Shown here: positions 36,018 through 43,904 of the stretch, one piece after another
Numbering within the stretch: the first letter of the stretch is position 1
Layout of the letters: each line of letters starts with the position of its first letter
The notes under the pieces: model-generated
Database searches by the model: none
Told to the model about the DNA's origin: nothing
The model's input: only the letters and a program-made list of their open reading frames with translations
Program-made: the position numbers and the translations under genes
Assembly: GCF_001552635.1 (NCBI RefSeq)
Contig: NZ_BCRO01000031.1
Coordinates: 1 to 64,000 of the forward strand
Direction: 5' to 3'
Source of the DNA: Actinomadura hibisca NBRC 15177
GTDB taxonomy: Bacteria > Actinomycetota > Actinomycetes > Streptosporangiales > Streptosporangiaceae
Length of the DNA: 64,000 nucleotides

Positions 36018-36413
36018 ATGTCCAATGACACGATCACTCCCGAGCGGCTGACCGGTGCCTGGACCCTGCACCGGGTCCTCCTGAGGCGAGGCGGCAAGGG
36101 CCGTCCCATGCCCGCGTCCGCCTGGAAGGGCTTGCTGTTCTACAGCGCCGACCGGCATTTCTCCGTGACGTTGAGCGTCAGCCTGGGACCGCTGCGCAAG
36201 ACGATCGCCTATGCGGGGACCTTCGCCGTCGACGCCACCCGACCCGGCAGCCCGGCGCAGATGCTGCACCAGCCTGCGATGGCAACCCTGCCGCTGCGGC
36301 CCGGCCGGACCCAACGGCGCGCCGCTCGGCTCCAGCAGGACCCCGACGTCCTCACGTTGACCGCCGCCTGGCGCGGCTGGTCTATGGACCTGGTCTGGAC
36401 GCGTCCGGACTGA
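36018..36413 (+). CDS. Lipocalin-like domain protein
   Basis: This 131-residue protein has the single-domain lipocalin-like start LTGAWTLHRVLLR, then GLLFYSADRHFSVTLSVS and AYAGTFAVD. It ends with LTLTAAWRGWSMDLVWTR. Relatives with this layout are small beta-barrel proteins of unknown ligand. GGAAGG precedes ATG 36018. The C-terminus overlaps the convergent DUF6114 gene by 32 bp. Confidence 0.65.
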   Translation: MSNDTITPERLTGAWTLHRVLLRRGGKGRPMPASAWKGLLFYSADRHFSVTLSVSLGPLRKTIAYAGTFAVDATRPGSPAQMLHQPAMATLPLRPGRTQRRAARLQQDPDVLTLTAAWRGWSMDLVWTRPD

Positions 36414-36792
36414 GCCGGTTCGGGACGTTCCTCGAATGCCTTCCCGCGCGCGGAGCTTCGGCGGGCGTCCAGGCCATACCGGCGGCGGCCCCGGTCAGGG
36501 CCAGCAGCAGGCCGATCCCGAATCCGGCCAGGTTGGCCGCCAGCAGCGCGGCCAGCGCGGCGGCGATGGTGAACACCGCCGTGCAGGCACGCTGGGCGGG
36601 CACCAGCCAGAACAGCGCGCCCAGCCCGATGAGCACGATCCCGAGCACCAGCCCGGCCTGCCCGGCGAACCCCGGATGCACCACCAGCCCGACACCGGCG
36701 ACGGGCGTCAGCAGGATCTCGGCCCCGGCGAGCATGGTCAGCAGCCCGGCGCCGAACGGACGCCGGTGCCGCCACGCGGCGACAGAGGCCAT
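36382..36792 (-). CDS. DUF6114 family membrane protein
   Basis: This 136-residue protein has four hydrophobic helices. It starts AAWRHRRPFGAGLLTMLAGAEILLTPVAG and continues GLVLGIVLIGLGALFWLVPAQ and GLLLALTGAAAGM, the DUF6114 pattern. DUF6114 proteins are encoded next to DUF6230 proteins in actinomycetes, as here: this ATG lies 2 bp after the DUF6230 stop. Function is unknown; a shared envelope role is inferred. Confidence 0.8.
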   Translation of the reverse strand: MASVAAWRHRRPFGAGLLTMLAGAEILLTPVAGVGLVVHPGFAGQAGLVLGIVLIGLGALFWLVPAQRACTAVFTIAAALAALLAANLAGFGIGLLLALTGAAAGMAWTPAEAPRAGRHSRNVPNRLSPDASRPGP

Positions 36793-36794
36793 CG

Positions 36795-37460
36795 TCACTG
36801 CTCCCCCGCCCGTCGGGACGAGCCGAAGCATTCGCGCTCGCCGCGGCCGATCGCCAGCCGGAACCCCTGCACGCGGATCGAACTGGACAGCAGCGACCAC
36901 GAGTCCACCTTGACGTCGTCAACGGTGAAGTTCAGCGCCTGCAACCCGAACTGGCCCGGATTGCCCACCGCGCCCGGCACGGCGTCCAGGGTCGCCGCGT
37001 CCCGGTTGAGTTGCAGGGAGGAGAAGTCCAGATCGGCGTCCAGGCGGGTGGCCGACACCAGCAGGTTCTTCACCGTCGCCGTCTGGCCGGGCGCCGAATC
37101 CAGCCGCAACACGTACCGGCCCAGCGGGGTCCGCACCACCGCCGACTGGCAGAACCCCCTGATCCGCGCCGACCTGATCGCCAGCACCGTGACCGGGTGC
37201 CTGCGGCCGTCGGCGGTCGTGACCACCGACGGGTAGGTCGCGTACCCGCGGCCCTCGATCCGCTGTGCCGACACCTTCATCTGGCGGCCCGACACGGCGA
37301 ACGACGCCGCCAGGCTCCCCTGCCCGACCGCCACACCCAGGACCCCCGCCACCAGCAGCGATCCCACCAGCGTCACCCCGAACCGGCCCCACCGGATGCG
37401 CGCCCGTCCCACCTGGCCACCCCGGTGCCGCCCCCGGCACGCCCCACCCCTCAAGATCAC
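36795..37460 (-). CDS. DUF6230 family secreted or anchored protein
   Basis: This protein of up to 221 residues has an N-terminal hydrophobic signal or anchor (about 27-50, FGVTLVGSLLVAGVLGVAVGQGSLAASFA). A beta-rich domain follows, containing FAVSGRQMKVSAQRIEGRGYATYPSV, the hallmark of DUF6230 proteins, some of which are labelled cholesterol esterases without proof. The start is uncertain: GTG 37460 is the longest frame and GTG 37412, just before the basic stretch, is the alternative. It forms a two-gene unit with DUF6114. Confidence 0.75.
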   Translation of the reverse strand: MILRGGACRGRHRGGQVGRARIRWGRFGVTLVGSLLVAGVLGVAVGQGSLAASFAVSGRQMKVSAQRIEGRGYATYPSVVTTADGRRHPVTVLAIRSARIRGFCQSAVVRTPLGRYVLRLDSAPGQTATVKNLLVSATRLDADLDFSSLQLNRDAATLDAVPGAVGNPGQFGLQALNFTVDDVKVDSWSLLSSSIRVQGFRLAIGRGERECFGSSRRAGEQ

Positions 37461-37532
37461 GACACATCATTACACGCAGTCACAATGAGGTGGTGGACAT
37501 GACGCTCCGTGCCGTGCACCGGCCGACGTGAG

Positions 37533-38177
37533 TCATTCGCCTCTGCGCATCAGCAGGCGGCCGTGGCGGAGGGGCCGTTCTCCCTCCAGGGGTTCGCGCA
37601 ACATCCGGCCGATCTCGCGGAACCCGGCTTCACCGGCCAGTTTCGCAAGGTCGTCGATCGGCCAACAGTAGGCCGTCGTCACCTTGTGGTCGAACGCCGT
37701 GACCGGAGCGTCCCCCGCCTCGAAGAAGCCGAGGAGCAGGTGTCCGCCGGGCGCGACGACCCGCCGGAACTCGGCGAAGTACGCGGGCACCTCCTGCGGC
37801 GGGGCGTGGATGATCGAGTACCAGGACACGACACCGCCCAGCGTGCCGTCGGGCAGGTCCAGCGCGTCCATGGACCCGACCTCGAACCGCAGGTCCGGGT
37901 AGGCCCGGCGGGCGAGGTCGATCATCACCGGCGACAGGTCGACGCCGAAGACCTCCAGCCCAAGGTCCCGCAGGTGTGCGGTGATCCGCCCGGGTCCGCA
38001 CCCCAGCTCGGCGACGGGCCCGGCGTCGGCGGTCCGGGCGAACTCGGCGAACGCGGCGAACAGCGCGCGGTCCAGCGGAACGGCGTCGAGCTCGTCGCGG
38101 AAGAGTTCGGCGTAGAGGACGGCCACGGCATCGTAGGCGTCCGCCGTCACATCGAGGTACGAGGAAGATCCAGTCAC
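37533..38177 (-). CDS. Class I SAM-dependent methyltransferase
   Basis: This 214-residue methyltransferase has motif I VAELGCGPGRITAHLRDLG and motif II FGVDLSPVMIDLAR. Motif IV is GVVSWYSIIHAPPQEVPAYFAEFRRVVAPGGHLLLGFFE. This is the methyltransf_25/11 type acting on small molecules, substrate unknown. GTG 38177 is taken as start because homology begins at YDAVAVLYAEL and earlier frames are low-complexity. It is a single minus-strand gene flanked by DUF6230 and a candidate small RNA. Confidence 0.85.
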   Translation of the reverse strand: MTGSSSYLDVTADAYDAVAVLYAELFRDELDAVPLDRALFAAFAEFARTADAGPVAELGCGPGRITAHLRDLGLEVFGVDLSPVMIDLARRAYPDLRFEVGSMDALDLPDGTLGGVVSWYSIIHAPPQEVPAYFAEFRRVVAPGGHLLLGFFEAGDAPVTAFDHKVTTAYCWPIDDLAKLAGEAGFREIGRMLREPLEGERPLRHGRLLMRRGE

Positions 38178-38290
38178 GGCCCAGGACCCTAGGCCCTCCC
38201 CCGCCGCACCGGCACCGGACCCGCGAAACCCGGAGCTTGACGGCGGGGTTGGTGGTGCGTAGCCACGTGCGGTGGGAGACCGCCGCTCCT

Positions 38291-38318
38291 TTGACCAAAG
38301 ATCGGCGATCATTAACCT
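38291..38318 (+). promoter_or_regulatory. Near-consensus sigma-70 promoter of candidate small RNA
   Basis: TTGACC (38291-38296), a 16-bp spacer, and TAACCT (38313-38318) fit actinobacterial HrdB-type promoters (TTGACN/TANNNT). Predicted transcription begins near 38325 on the + strand, with no intact + strand gene for the next kilobase. Confidence 0.55.
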
Positions 38319-38324
38319 TGAGCA

Positions 38325-38465
38325 AATGTCCGAAAGGGCAAGGTAGCAGTAGCGGGTCGGCGGCCACCGGCAAGCAGCGAGCTGAGCGGTTCGGATTACG
38401 GAAGGCCAGCCCGGACAGGGCCAGGGGAGCGCGAGTGAGTCACCTCGCGCTCCCCTGGTCGTTTC
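38325..38465 (+). ncRNA. Candidate structured small RNA with intrinsic terminator
   Basis: The span from the predicted start near 38325 to the terminator is about 140 nt and has no ORF longer than six codons. Near the 5' end GTCC-GAAA-GGGC (38328-38339) forms a GNRA-capped hairpin, and the middle is rich in GGCGGCC/CCGGC pairing segments. The 3' end is a perfect 15-bp stem, CCAGGGGAGCGCGAG (38421-38435) with CTCGCGCTCCCCTGG (38444-38458), followed by TCGTTT. The sequence does not match the 4.5S, tmRNA, 6C or RNase P motifs I know. It could also be a leader or attenuator left from the decayed downstream WYL gene. Confidence 0.45.
38421..38465 (+). terminator. Perfect 15-bp terminator of candidate small RNA
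   Basis: A 15-bp perfect stem with 8-nt loop TGAGTCAC is followed by TCGTTT. It has no upstream + strand coding gene to serve, which is the main reason to propose a transcript ending here. Confidence 0.75.
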
Positions 38466-38599
38466 AGGGGCCCTCAGCGGACGAGCGAGCGGGCCGTGGG
38501 CGCCAGCCGGAGTACCTGAGGGGATGCCGTCTGCTCCCGCTCGATGCCCGGCAGGACCTCTTCCCGTGCGTGGGCCTGCACCTCGGCGAGGTGACGGTG

Positions 38600-39417
38600 G
38601 TGGGCCTCCTCGTCCGGTACCCGCTGCTCGACGGCTACCGCACCAGCCTCACCGGCATGAGCGAGGGCGAGGCGCGGGCGCTGTTCTTCGCCGGGCTGCC
38701 CGAGCCCGCCGCCGACCTGGGGCTCGCGGCGGAGGTGACGGCGGCACGCCTGAAGCTGCTGGCCGCGCTGCCTGCGGGGCCGCGCGAGGAGGCGGCGCGG
38801 ATCGCGGCGGTGTTCCATCTGGACGCTCCGGCCTGGTACCGCGAGCCCGAGGAGACGCCGCACCTGCCCCTGCTCGTCGACGCGGTGCTCACCCGGCGCG
38901 CGGTCGACGTGCGTTACCGGCGCTGGCGCGCGCCGCAGGAGGTCGACCGCCGCCTTCGCCCCTACGGCCTCGTGCTCAAATCCGGCGTCTGGTACCTCAT
39001 GGCCGCCTCCCAGAGCCGGATCGCCACCTACCGGGTCGCCCAGGTCCTCGACGCGACGGTGAGCGACGAGCGGTTCGACCGGAGGACTTCGACCTGGCCG
39101 CGCACTGGGCCTCCTACCTCGCCGATTTCGAGGCGCGCCGCTACACCGGCACCGCCACCGTCCGCCTGTCCCCGCACGGCCTCCGCCGCCTGCCCGACAA
39201 CGTCCCCCCGGAGGTGGCGCGGGCGGTCGACGCCACCGCGACCGCCGCCGGCGACGACGGATGGGTCGAGGCGGTCATCCCGACCGAGAGCACCGCGCAC
39301 TCCTGCGGCGAGCTGCTACGGCTCGGCGTCGACGTCGAGGTCGTCGCGCCTCCCGAACTGCGCCGGGCCATGGCCGACAACGTGCGCGTGCTCGCTCGGG
39401 CCTACGGACTTTTCTGA
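38600..39417 (+). pseudogene. Truncated, frameshifted WYL-domain regulator
   Basis: Two consecutive frames encode pieces of one YafY-like WYL regulator. The first, ending near 39080, has LLDGYRTSLTGMSEGEARAL, AARLKLLAALPAG, FHLDAPAWYREPEETPHLP, and the WYL core VDVRYRRW and GLVLKSGVWYLMA. The second resumes with PEDFDLAAHWASYLADFEAR and ends at 39417 with MADNVRVLARAYGLF. The junction reads GACCGGAGGAC where relatives would have GACCGGCCGGAGGAC, so loss of one CCGG copy (39079-39082) explains the shift. The N-terminal DNA-binding HTH that precedes LLDGYR in intact relatives is missing, so the gene is doubly broken. An intact WYL protein lies at 59041. Confidence 0.75.
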
Positions 39418-39449
39418 CGCCCGGCCGCACTTCCCCGGGAACATGCGAA

Positions 39450-39482
39450 GGCGCCCCGAACACTGGAGTGGTTCGGGGCGCC
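39450..39482. terminator. Perfect 12-bp hairpin terminator
   Basis: GGCGCCCCGAAC (39450-39461), a 9-nt loop, and GTTCGGGGCGCC (39471-39482) form a perfect stem between the + strand WYL remnant and the - strand secreted peptide gene. Confidence 0.75.
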
Positions 39483-39554
39483 GAACAGGAGCCGGTCGCT
39501 GCGTGTCGACGAGCTGACTAGAAGCTCATCCGACTACCGGGCTACGGGCCGTAC

Positions 39555-39767
39555 TCAGTCGCAGTTGGCCAGCAGCACCAGGTTGAGCAGCCCGCCGTTG
39601 CAGGACGGGCCGTCGTAGTCGTAGTGGTTGTGGTGCCCCGGCCACGGGTCCTGCGAGGCGCTGGCGGGCGCGCTGTTGGTGGCGGCCGACGCCGAGCCGG
39701 CGGCCAGGCCCACCGTGCCGAGCGCACTCAGGGCCAGGACGGGCACCAGGACGAGCTTGCGTTTCAT
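39555..39767 (-). CDS. Small secreted two-cysteine peptide
   Basis: This 70-residue precursor has a clear Sec signal (MKRKLVLVPVLALSALGTVG, cleavage after ASA near residue 28). The mature part is about 42 residues, with a His/Tyr/Asp stretch (PGHHNHYDYDGP), Cys56, a hydrophobic GLLNLVLLAN and a penultimate Cys69. The two cysteines probably form one disulfide. Size and layout recall chaplin-like or other surface peptides, but the chaplin motif is absent, so no function is assigned. GAAGGAGCG precedes the ATG. Confidence 0.7.
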   Translation of the reverse strand: MKRKLVLVPVLALSALGTVGLAAGSASAATNSAPASASQDPWPGHHNHYDYDGPSCNGGLLNLVLLANCD

Positions 39768-40130
39768 CTTCGCTCCTTCGAGTTGAGACCAACCGGTTCA
39801 TACCCAAAGTGAGCAGTTAATTACTCTCCGCGAGCAAAGGTGTGGTAACGGGTGCATGCCGTATTTTGCCGATGATCTTCCTGGGCGGCCGGTTCATCCC
39901 CCGGCGGCCCGGGGTCGGCTGCGGTGCCACGACCAGCGCATGTACGCCGTCAATCCCCATGCCTGGAGCGTCGAGGGGAGGCGGCGGGCTGCTCTCACGA
40001 GTTGCGGGGGGTTGCACATCCCGTGCAGCCTGCCACGTTCCAGAGATCGATATGGCGAGAGTCCGTCCTTCACCTCAAGAAGGGCCGGTTCGCGCCGCAG
40101 GCGAGGACGTCGTTTCCGCGGCGGCCGGGG
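39768..40130. other. Intergenic region upstream of secreted peptide gene
   Basis: No supported gene is visible. An AT-rich patch (GCAGTTAATTACTC near 39813-39826) probably holds the secreted-peptide promoter. The remainder, up to the TetR stop at 40131, is ordinary GC-rich sequence in which I see no repeats or motifs. Confidence 0.35.
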
Positions 40131-40793
40131 TCAGGCGGTCGCCCAGCGCCGGGTGAACAGCGTCTCAGGAGGCGGGTCTCCGGGGAGCGGCTCGCCGTCG
40201 GCGCGGAGGCCGTCGAGCACGACCGCGACGATGCGGCGGCGGGCCGCCGCGGCGGCCGGGAGCTGGTCGGTGCGGCCCTGCTTGCGGAGCTGTTCGAACA
40301 TCGGGGCGGCGGCGAACTGCTCCAGCAGCGCCCAGATGTCGGTCGGTGCGACGTCGGCGCGCAGGATCCCGGCGGCCGACGCGCGGTCCACGAGGCCGGA
40401 GAGCAGCTCGTCGGCCCGGCGACTCTTCTCCCACATGGCGGGGGTGACCTCGACGGTCCCGGCGATCGGCGCGAGCGAGCCTCCCCCCGGGTCCAGGGAC
40501 GCGGTGACGAACCCCGTCAGCGCCTCCCAGGGATCGTCGAGCGCCGCCGCCTCCTCCAGGACGCGCAGCGACTGGTCGAGCGAGAGGTCGGCGAGGCGCT
40601 GGAAGAGCTCTTCCTTGGTCCGGTAGCGGCGGTACAGGCTGCCGATCCCGACCCCGGCGCGGGCGGCGATCGCGGCGACGGAGGCGTGCGCGCCGTCCTC
40701 GGAGAGGACCTCGCGGGCGGCCTGCAACAGGGCCCGGTCATTACGTTCGGCCTCGGCCTGGCGCGGGGCGGGCCGCCGTCCTGGAGCGTTCAC
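40131..40793 (-). CDS. TetR/AcrR family regulator
   Basis: This 220-residue TetR protein has the HTH REVLSEDGAHASVAAIAARAGVGIGSLYRRYRTKEELF and a C-terminal domain of the SbtR-like type (LTGFVTASLDPGGG, WEKSRRADELLSGLVDRA). It is divergent from an NmrA-like reductase gene (40917). The region between holds two near-identical palindromes, so it likely represses itself and the reductase. The inducer is unknown. Confidence 0.9.
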   Translation of the reverse strand: MNAPGRRPAPRQAEAERNDRALLQAAREVLSEDGAHASVAAIAARAGVGIGSLYRRYRTKEELFQRLADLSLDQSLRVLEEAAALDDPWEALTGFVTASLDPGGGSLAPIAGTVEVTPAMWEKSRRADELLSGLVDRASAAGILRADVAPTDIWALLEQFAAAPMFEQLRKQGRTDQLPAAAAARRRIVAVVLDGLRADGEPLPGDPPPETLFTRRWATA

Positions 40794-40813
40794 GGGGTCA
40801 GCCTATCCCGTTG

Positions 40814-40830
40814 CGGAGTGATTCGCTCCG
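40814..40830. promoter_or_regulatory. TetR operator candidate, copy 1
   Basis: CGGAGTGATTCGCTCCG is an inverted repeat (CGGAG/CTCCG arms, 7-bp centre) in the TetR/NmrA divergent region, 20 bp from the TetR start. A second copy lies 36 bp away centre to centre. Confidence 0.6.
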
Positions 40831-40849
40831 TTATAGCCTCAGGTCTAAA

Positions 40850-40866
40850 CGGAGTTTTTCGCTCCG
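40850..40866. promoter_or_regulatory. TetR operator candidate, copy 2
   Basis: CGGAGTTTTTCGCTCCG matches copy 1 at 14 of 17 positions, with identical CGGAGT and CGCTCCG flanks; only the centre differs. Two matching sites in one divergent promoter strongly suggest a functional repressor target. Confidence 0.6.
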
Positions 40867-40916
40867 ATTCAACGGCCGCAGGTCCGCTCCCCGAACGCAA
40901 CACGACAGGAGACGTC

Positions 40917-41747
40917 ATGACCGACACCAGGACCGTCCTGGTCACCGGAGCCACGGGCAACCAGGGCGGCGCCACCGCCCGAGCACTCCTCCAGCGCGGC
41001 TGGGCGGTGCGGGCCCTGGTCCGCGCCCCCGGCGGTCCCGCCGCGCAAGACCTTCGGAAGCTCGGCGCCGAACTCGTCCAGGGCGACCTGGAGGACCCCG
41101 CGTCCCTGCGCCGGGCGGCGGCCGGGGTCCACGGCGTGTTCAGCGTCCAGCCCTTGGCGTACGAGCCCGAGACGCTCGCCGCCGAGGTCCGCCAGGGCAA
41201 GGCGGTCGCGGACGCCGCCGCCGAGGCCGGTGTTCAGCACCTGGTCTACAGCTCGGTCGGCGGCGCGGAGCGCGGGACCGGCATCGACCACTTCGAGAGC
41301 AAGGCCGAGATCGAGGCCCACATCCGGACCCTCGCGCTACCCACCACGATCCTGCGCCCGGTGTTCTTCATGAACAACCTGCTGCACTACGCCGATGCCA
41401 CCGGCGAGCGGGTTATGGAGCTGCCGGTGCTGCCCGACCGGCCCATGCAGCTGATCGCCTCCGACGACATCGGCCGGATCGCGGCCACCGCCTTCGACGA
41501 ACCGGCCGGGTTCCTCGGCACCGAGCTGGAGATCGCAGGAGACGAGCTGTCCTTCGCCCGCGTCGCGGAGATCTACCAGCGGGTCAGCGGGGTCCCCACC
41601 CGCCTCGTCCCGCTGCCGATCGAGGAGCGCATGTTCGAGTGGTTCGCCGAGGACGGCTACCGGGCCGACGTGTCCGCGCTCCGCAAGCGGTTCCCGGAAC
41701 TGCTGACCTTCGAGGAGTTCCTGACGCGACGGCTCGCCGCCGGGTAG
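40917..41747 (+). CDS. NmrA-like NAD(P)-binding oxidoreductase
   Basis: This 276-residue atypical short-chain dehydrogenase has the Rossmann motif VLVTGATGNQGGATARALLQRG, with the GxxGxxG and following Gly-Ala spacing of NmrA/HSCARG proteins. It also has HLVYSSVGGAERGTGIDHFESKAEIE and LRPVFFMNN. These bind NADP(H) as reductases or redox sensors, substrate unknown. ATG 40917 with ACAGGAGAC is a good start. Regulation by the divergent TetR protein is likely, given twin operators. Confidence 0.9.
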   Translation: MTDTRTVLVTGATGNQGGATARALLQRGWAVRALVRAPGGPAAQDLRKLGAELVQGDLEDPASLRRAAAGVHGVFSVQPLAYEPETLAAEVRQGKAVADAAAEAGVQHLVYSSVGGAERGTGIDHFESKAEIEAHIRTLALPTTILRPVFFMNNLLHYADATGERVMELPVLPDRPMQLIASDDIGRIAATAFDEPAGFLGTELEIAGDELSFARVAEIYQRVSGVPTRLVPLPIEERMFEWFAEDGYRADVSALRKRFPELLTFEEFLTRRLAAG

Positions 41748-41882
41748 CCCGCACGGCGTCGCACCGCTGAGAGCCGCGGGCGGTATCCCCGCTCGATGCC
41801 GCCCGACTGCGCACGACGCCGGTGGCGCGAGGTGGAGCCGATCAACGGCCGTCAACGTGGGCGGCGGATCGCTTGGGTCGGG

Positions 41883-42548
41883 TCAGCGGGGCAGGACCGT
41901 CTCGCCGCTGAGGACCTGGGCGATGATCGGCGACAGTCGGGCCGCGGTCTCGGCGCAGGGCTCAGGGGCGACGACGCCGGTGCCGTGGAAGGTGGCGGTC
42001 CAGGTGCCGTGGGGGACCTTGTGACCGAGCACCCACTCCCACGGACCGGGCTCGTAGCCGCCGTACCAGCCACCGGTGCCCGAAGACGCGGCGGCCGCCG
42101 CGGCGGCACGGTCGGGCCTGCCCAGGGTCACCACCAACGGTTGCCGACCGTCTTCTCCCAGCGGCGGTGTGGTGTCCAGGCGGGGAAGGACCATGTACGC
42201 CACGATCGCGGTGGAGTCGGCCATCACCGGCGGCTGGAGGGGCGTCAGCGGAGTGTCGAGGTGATCGGGCAGGAAGTCCAGGGCGACTTGCAGCAGCGCA
42301 CAGGGGTCGATCTCCTCCTCGCCGGTGAAGTAGTTGGCGCGGACACAGCGCTCCTTGACCGCGTTGAGCACCAGGCCCGCCAGGTCACCGGTACGTCGCT
42401 GGAATCCGTCCCTGATGTCGTGGTCGGCCAGGACGTCCTCAAGCGCTTCCAGAGCCCGAGCCGCATCATCAAGGACAGGATCGGTGTACAAGTCCCAACG
42501 AGAACCGGTGGCGGCCAGGCCGATCTGCATACGGAAGTAGCTGTCCAC
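41883..42548 (-). CDS. Hypothetical protein
   Basis: I do not recognise this 221-residue soluble protein. It begins MDSYFRMQIGLAATGSRWDLY, has a helical middle (LVLNAVKERCVRANYFTGEEE), an Ala-run (RAAAAAAASSGTGGWYGGYEPG) and a Trp-rich segment (WEWVLGHKVPHGTWTATFHG). No signal or membrane helix is visible. It is divergent from a SUKH-like gene 148 bp away. Confidence 0.6.
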   Translation of the reverse strand: MDSYFRMQIGLAATGSRWDLYTDPVLDDAARALEALEDVLADHDIRDGFQRRTGDLAGLVLNAVKERCVRANYFTGEEEIDPCALLQVALDFLPDHLDTPLTPLQPPVMADSTAIVAYMVLPRLDTTPPLGEDGRQPLVVTLGRPDRAAAAAAASSGTGGWYGGYEPGPWEWVLGHKVPHGTWTATFHGTGVVAPEPCAETAARLSPIIAQVLSGETVLPR

Positions 42549-42696
42549 AAGAACCTCCCTGGGTACGGAAGCCCAGGATCCCGAAACAGCCGCCCCGCAG
42601 AGCGGACTTCACCGAACATGACCGACACGGGTCGTGCAGGCCCGAGCCCCGCACCGGAGGCTGCCTTAGAGTCTGCTGGGCAATCAACGGTGATCG

Positions 42697-43305
42697 ATGG
42701 AGCGGACCATGTTCGAGGAACGGCTGAAGGAGTTCTCCCGCGAGCGTCTGGGCGGCCGTCCGCTCCCTGATGACCTGCGCACCATGCTGGTGGCGCAGTG
42801 GGAAGGTCGCACCGGTTTCCGCGACCTCCTCTTCCTCACGTTCCCGGAGCCGGGCGAGGTCGACATGCTGCGCGACACCAGCTACCTCAGCGAAGCCGAG
42901 CTGGCCGATCCCGAGATGCAGGCCATCTGCGCCGGAATGGCGGAGATGGGCAAGTACGTCAAGCTCGTCGCCAAGGACGAGGAGAACTGGATCGGCTACT
43001 GGCTGCACCCCGACGAGCCCGCCGACCGCCCCGCGCCGCTCGTCGAGCTCGACACCGAAGCCTCGTTCCGGCTCCTGCCGGGACGCACCCTGGCCGAAGC
43101 ATGCGTCGCTACTTGCTCCCGCTACCTGGACGAGCCCGACGAACGGCTCGCCTTCACCGAACTGGCGGACGACCTCGCCGACCTCGGCCTGCCCCTCGCC
43201 CAGGACGCCTACGACGCCCTTCGCGAGCCTGAGCCCGTCGTACGCCCCGAGGACCTGGTGGAAGAACTCATCGACGCAGAACGGCAGAAGCGCGGCATCG
43301 CCTAG
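42697..43305 (+). CDS. SUKH-like (SMI1/KNR4-type) hypothetical protein
   Basis: This 202-residue acidic protein contains WIGYWLHPDEPADRPAPLVELDTE and SFRLLPGRTLAEACV. That order (GYW, charged loop, PLVxLDTEG-like strand, then a helix) resembles SUKH-superfamily proteins, many of which are immunity proteins of polymorphic toxins. No toxin gene is adjacent, so an immunity role is only a possibility. The family match is weak. Confidence 0.55.
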   Translation: MERTMFEERLKEFSRERLGGRPLPDDLRTMLVAQWEGRTGFRDLLFLTFPEPGEVDMLRDTSYLSEAELADPEMQAICAGMAEMGKYVKLVAKDEENWIGYWLHPDEPADRPAPLVELDTEASFRLLPGRTLAEACVATCSRYLDEPDERLAFTELADDLADLGLPLAQDAYDALREPEPVVRPEDLVEELIDAERQKRGIA

Positions 43306-43344
43306 GCCTCACGCCCCTTACAGGCACGGCGTTAGGGTGAAACA

Positions 43345-43887
43345 ATGTCCCCCCTTACGGAAGACCCTTCATCTCTAGTCGGCGAAGACGATCGCGACAT
43401 GGCCGTGCACCGCCTGCAAGAGGCGTACGCCGAAGGGCACCTCTCGCACGAGGAGATGGACGAACGCCTCCACCAGGCGCTCACCGCCAAGACGCACGGT
43501 GACCTCGTGCCGGCCCTGGCCGCGCTCCCGCCGGAGAAGCCGGGCACCACCGCCACGATCACCGCTTTCAGCGGACGGATCCGGCGGCGCGGCGAGTGGC
43601 GGGTGCCGCGCGTGTTCAAGGTCGAGTCCGCGTTCGGAAAGGTGCGCCTGAACCTGTCCCGGGCGGTCATCGAGCACCCGGTGATCGACATCCGGCTGCA
43701 CCTCGGCACCGGCAAGGCGACGATCATCGTGCCCCGCGACGCGGTCGTGGACGTCGAGCACCTGCACACCGGCTGGAAGGCCCTGCTCTACCAGCCCCCG
43801 CCGCACCCCCGCCCCGGCGGCCCGAAGATCCGGATCTCCGGGGGCATGGGGATGGGCCGTCTGAAGATCCGCCACGCGCGGCGCTGA
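43345..43887 (+). CDS. DUF1707 domain protein with LiaF-like C-terminus
   Basis: This 180-residue protein has an N-terminal DUF1707 helix pair (EDDRDMAVHRLQEAYAEGHLSHEEMDERLHQAL) typical of SHOCT-like actinobacterial proteins. A beta-helical C-terminal part (FKVESAFGKVRLNLSRAVIEHPVIDIRLHLGTGKATIIVP) resembles the cell-wall-active antibiotic response/LiaF C-terminus. No membrane helix lies between them, unlike many relatives. An envelope-stress role is inferred from the family only. Confidence 0.8.
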   Translation: MSPLTEDPSSLVGEDDRDMAVHRLQEAYAEGHLSHEEMDERLHQALTAKTHGDLVPALAALPPEKPGTTATITAFSGRIRRRGEWRVPRVFKVESAFGKVRLNLSRAVIEHPVIDIRLHLGTGKATIIVPRDAVVDVEHLHTGWKALLYQPPPHPRPGGPKIRISGGMGMGRLKIRHARR

Positions 43888-43904
43888 CCTCGTCGCGGCC
43901 TACG

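Noticed and set aside
38325..38465. Identity of the small RNA as 4.5S RNA, tmRNA, 6C RNA or a c-di-AMP/c-di-GMP riboswitch
   Set aside because: The GGAAGGAAGCAGCC loop of 4.5S, the tmRNA ends, the C6 loops of 6C and the riboswitch core motifs were looked for and not seen, so it is left unnamed.
42697..43305. Polymorphic toxin/immunity locus based on the SUKH-like protein
   Set aside because: No toxin with RHS, WXG or PT-HINT features lies next to it, and SUKH proteins occur widely without toxins.
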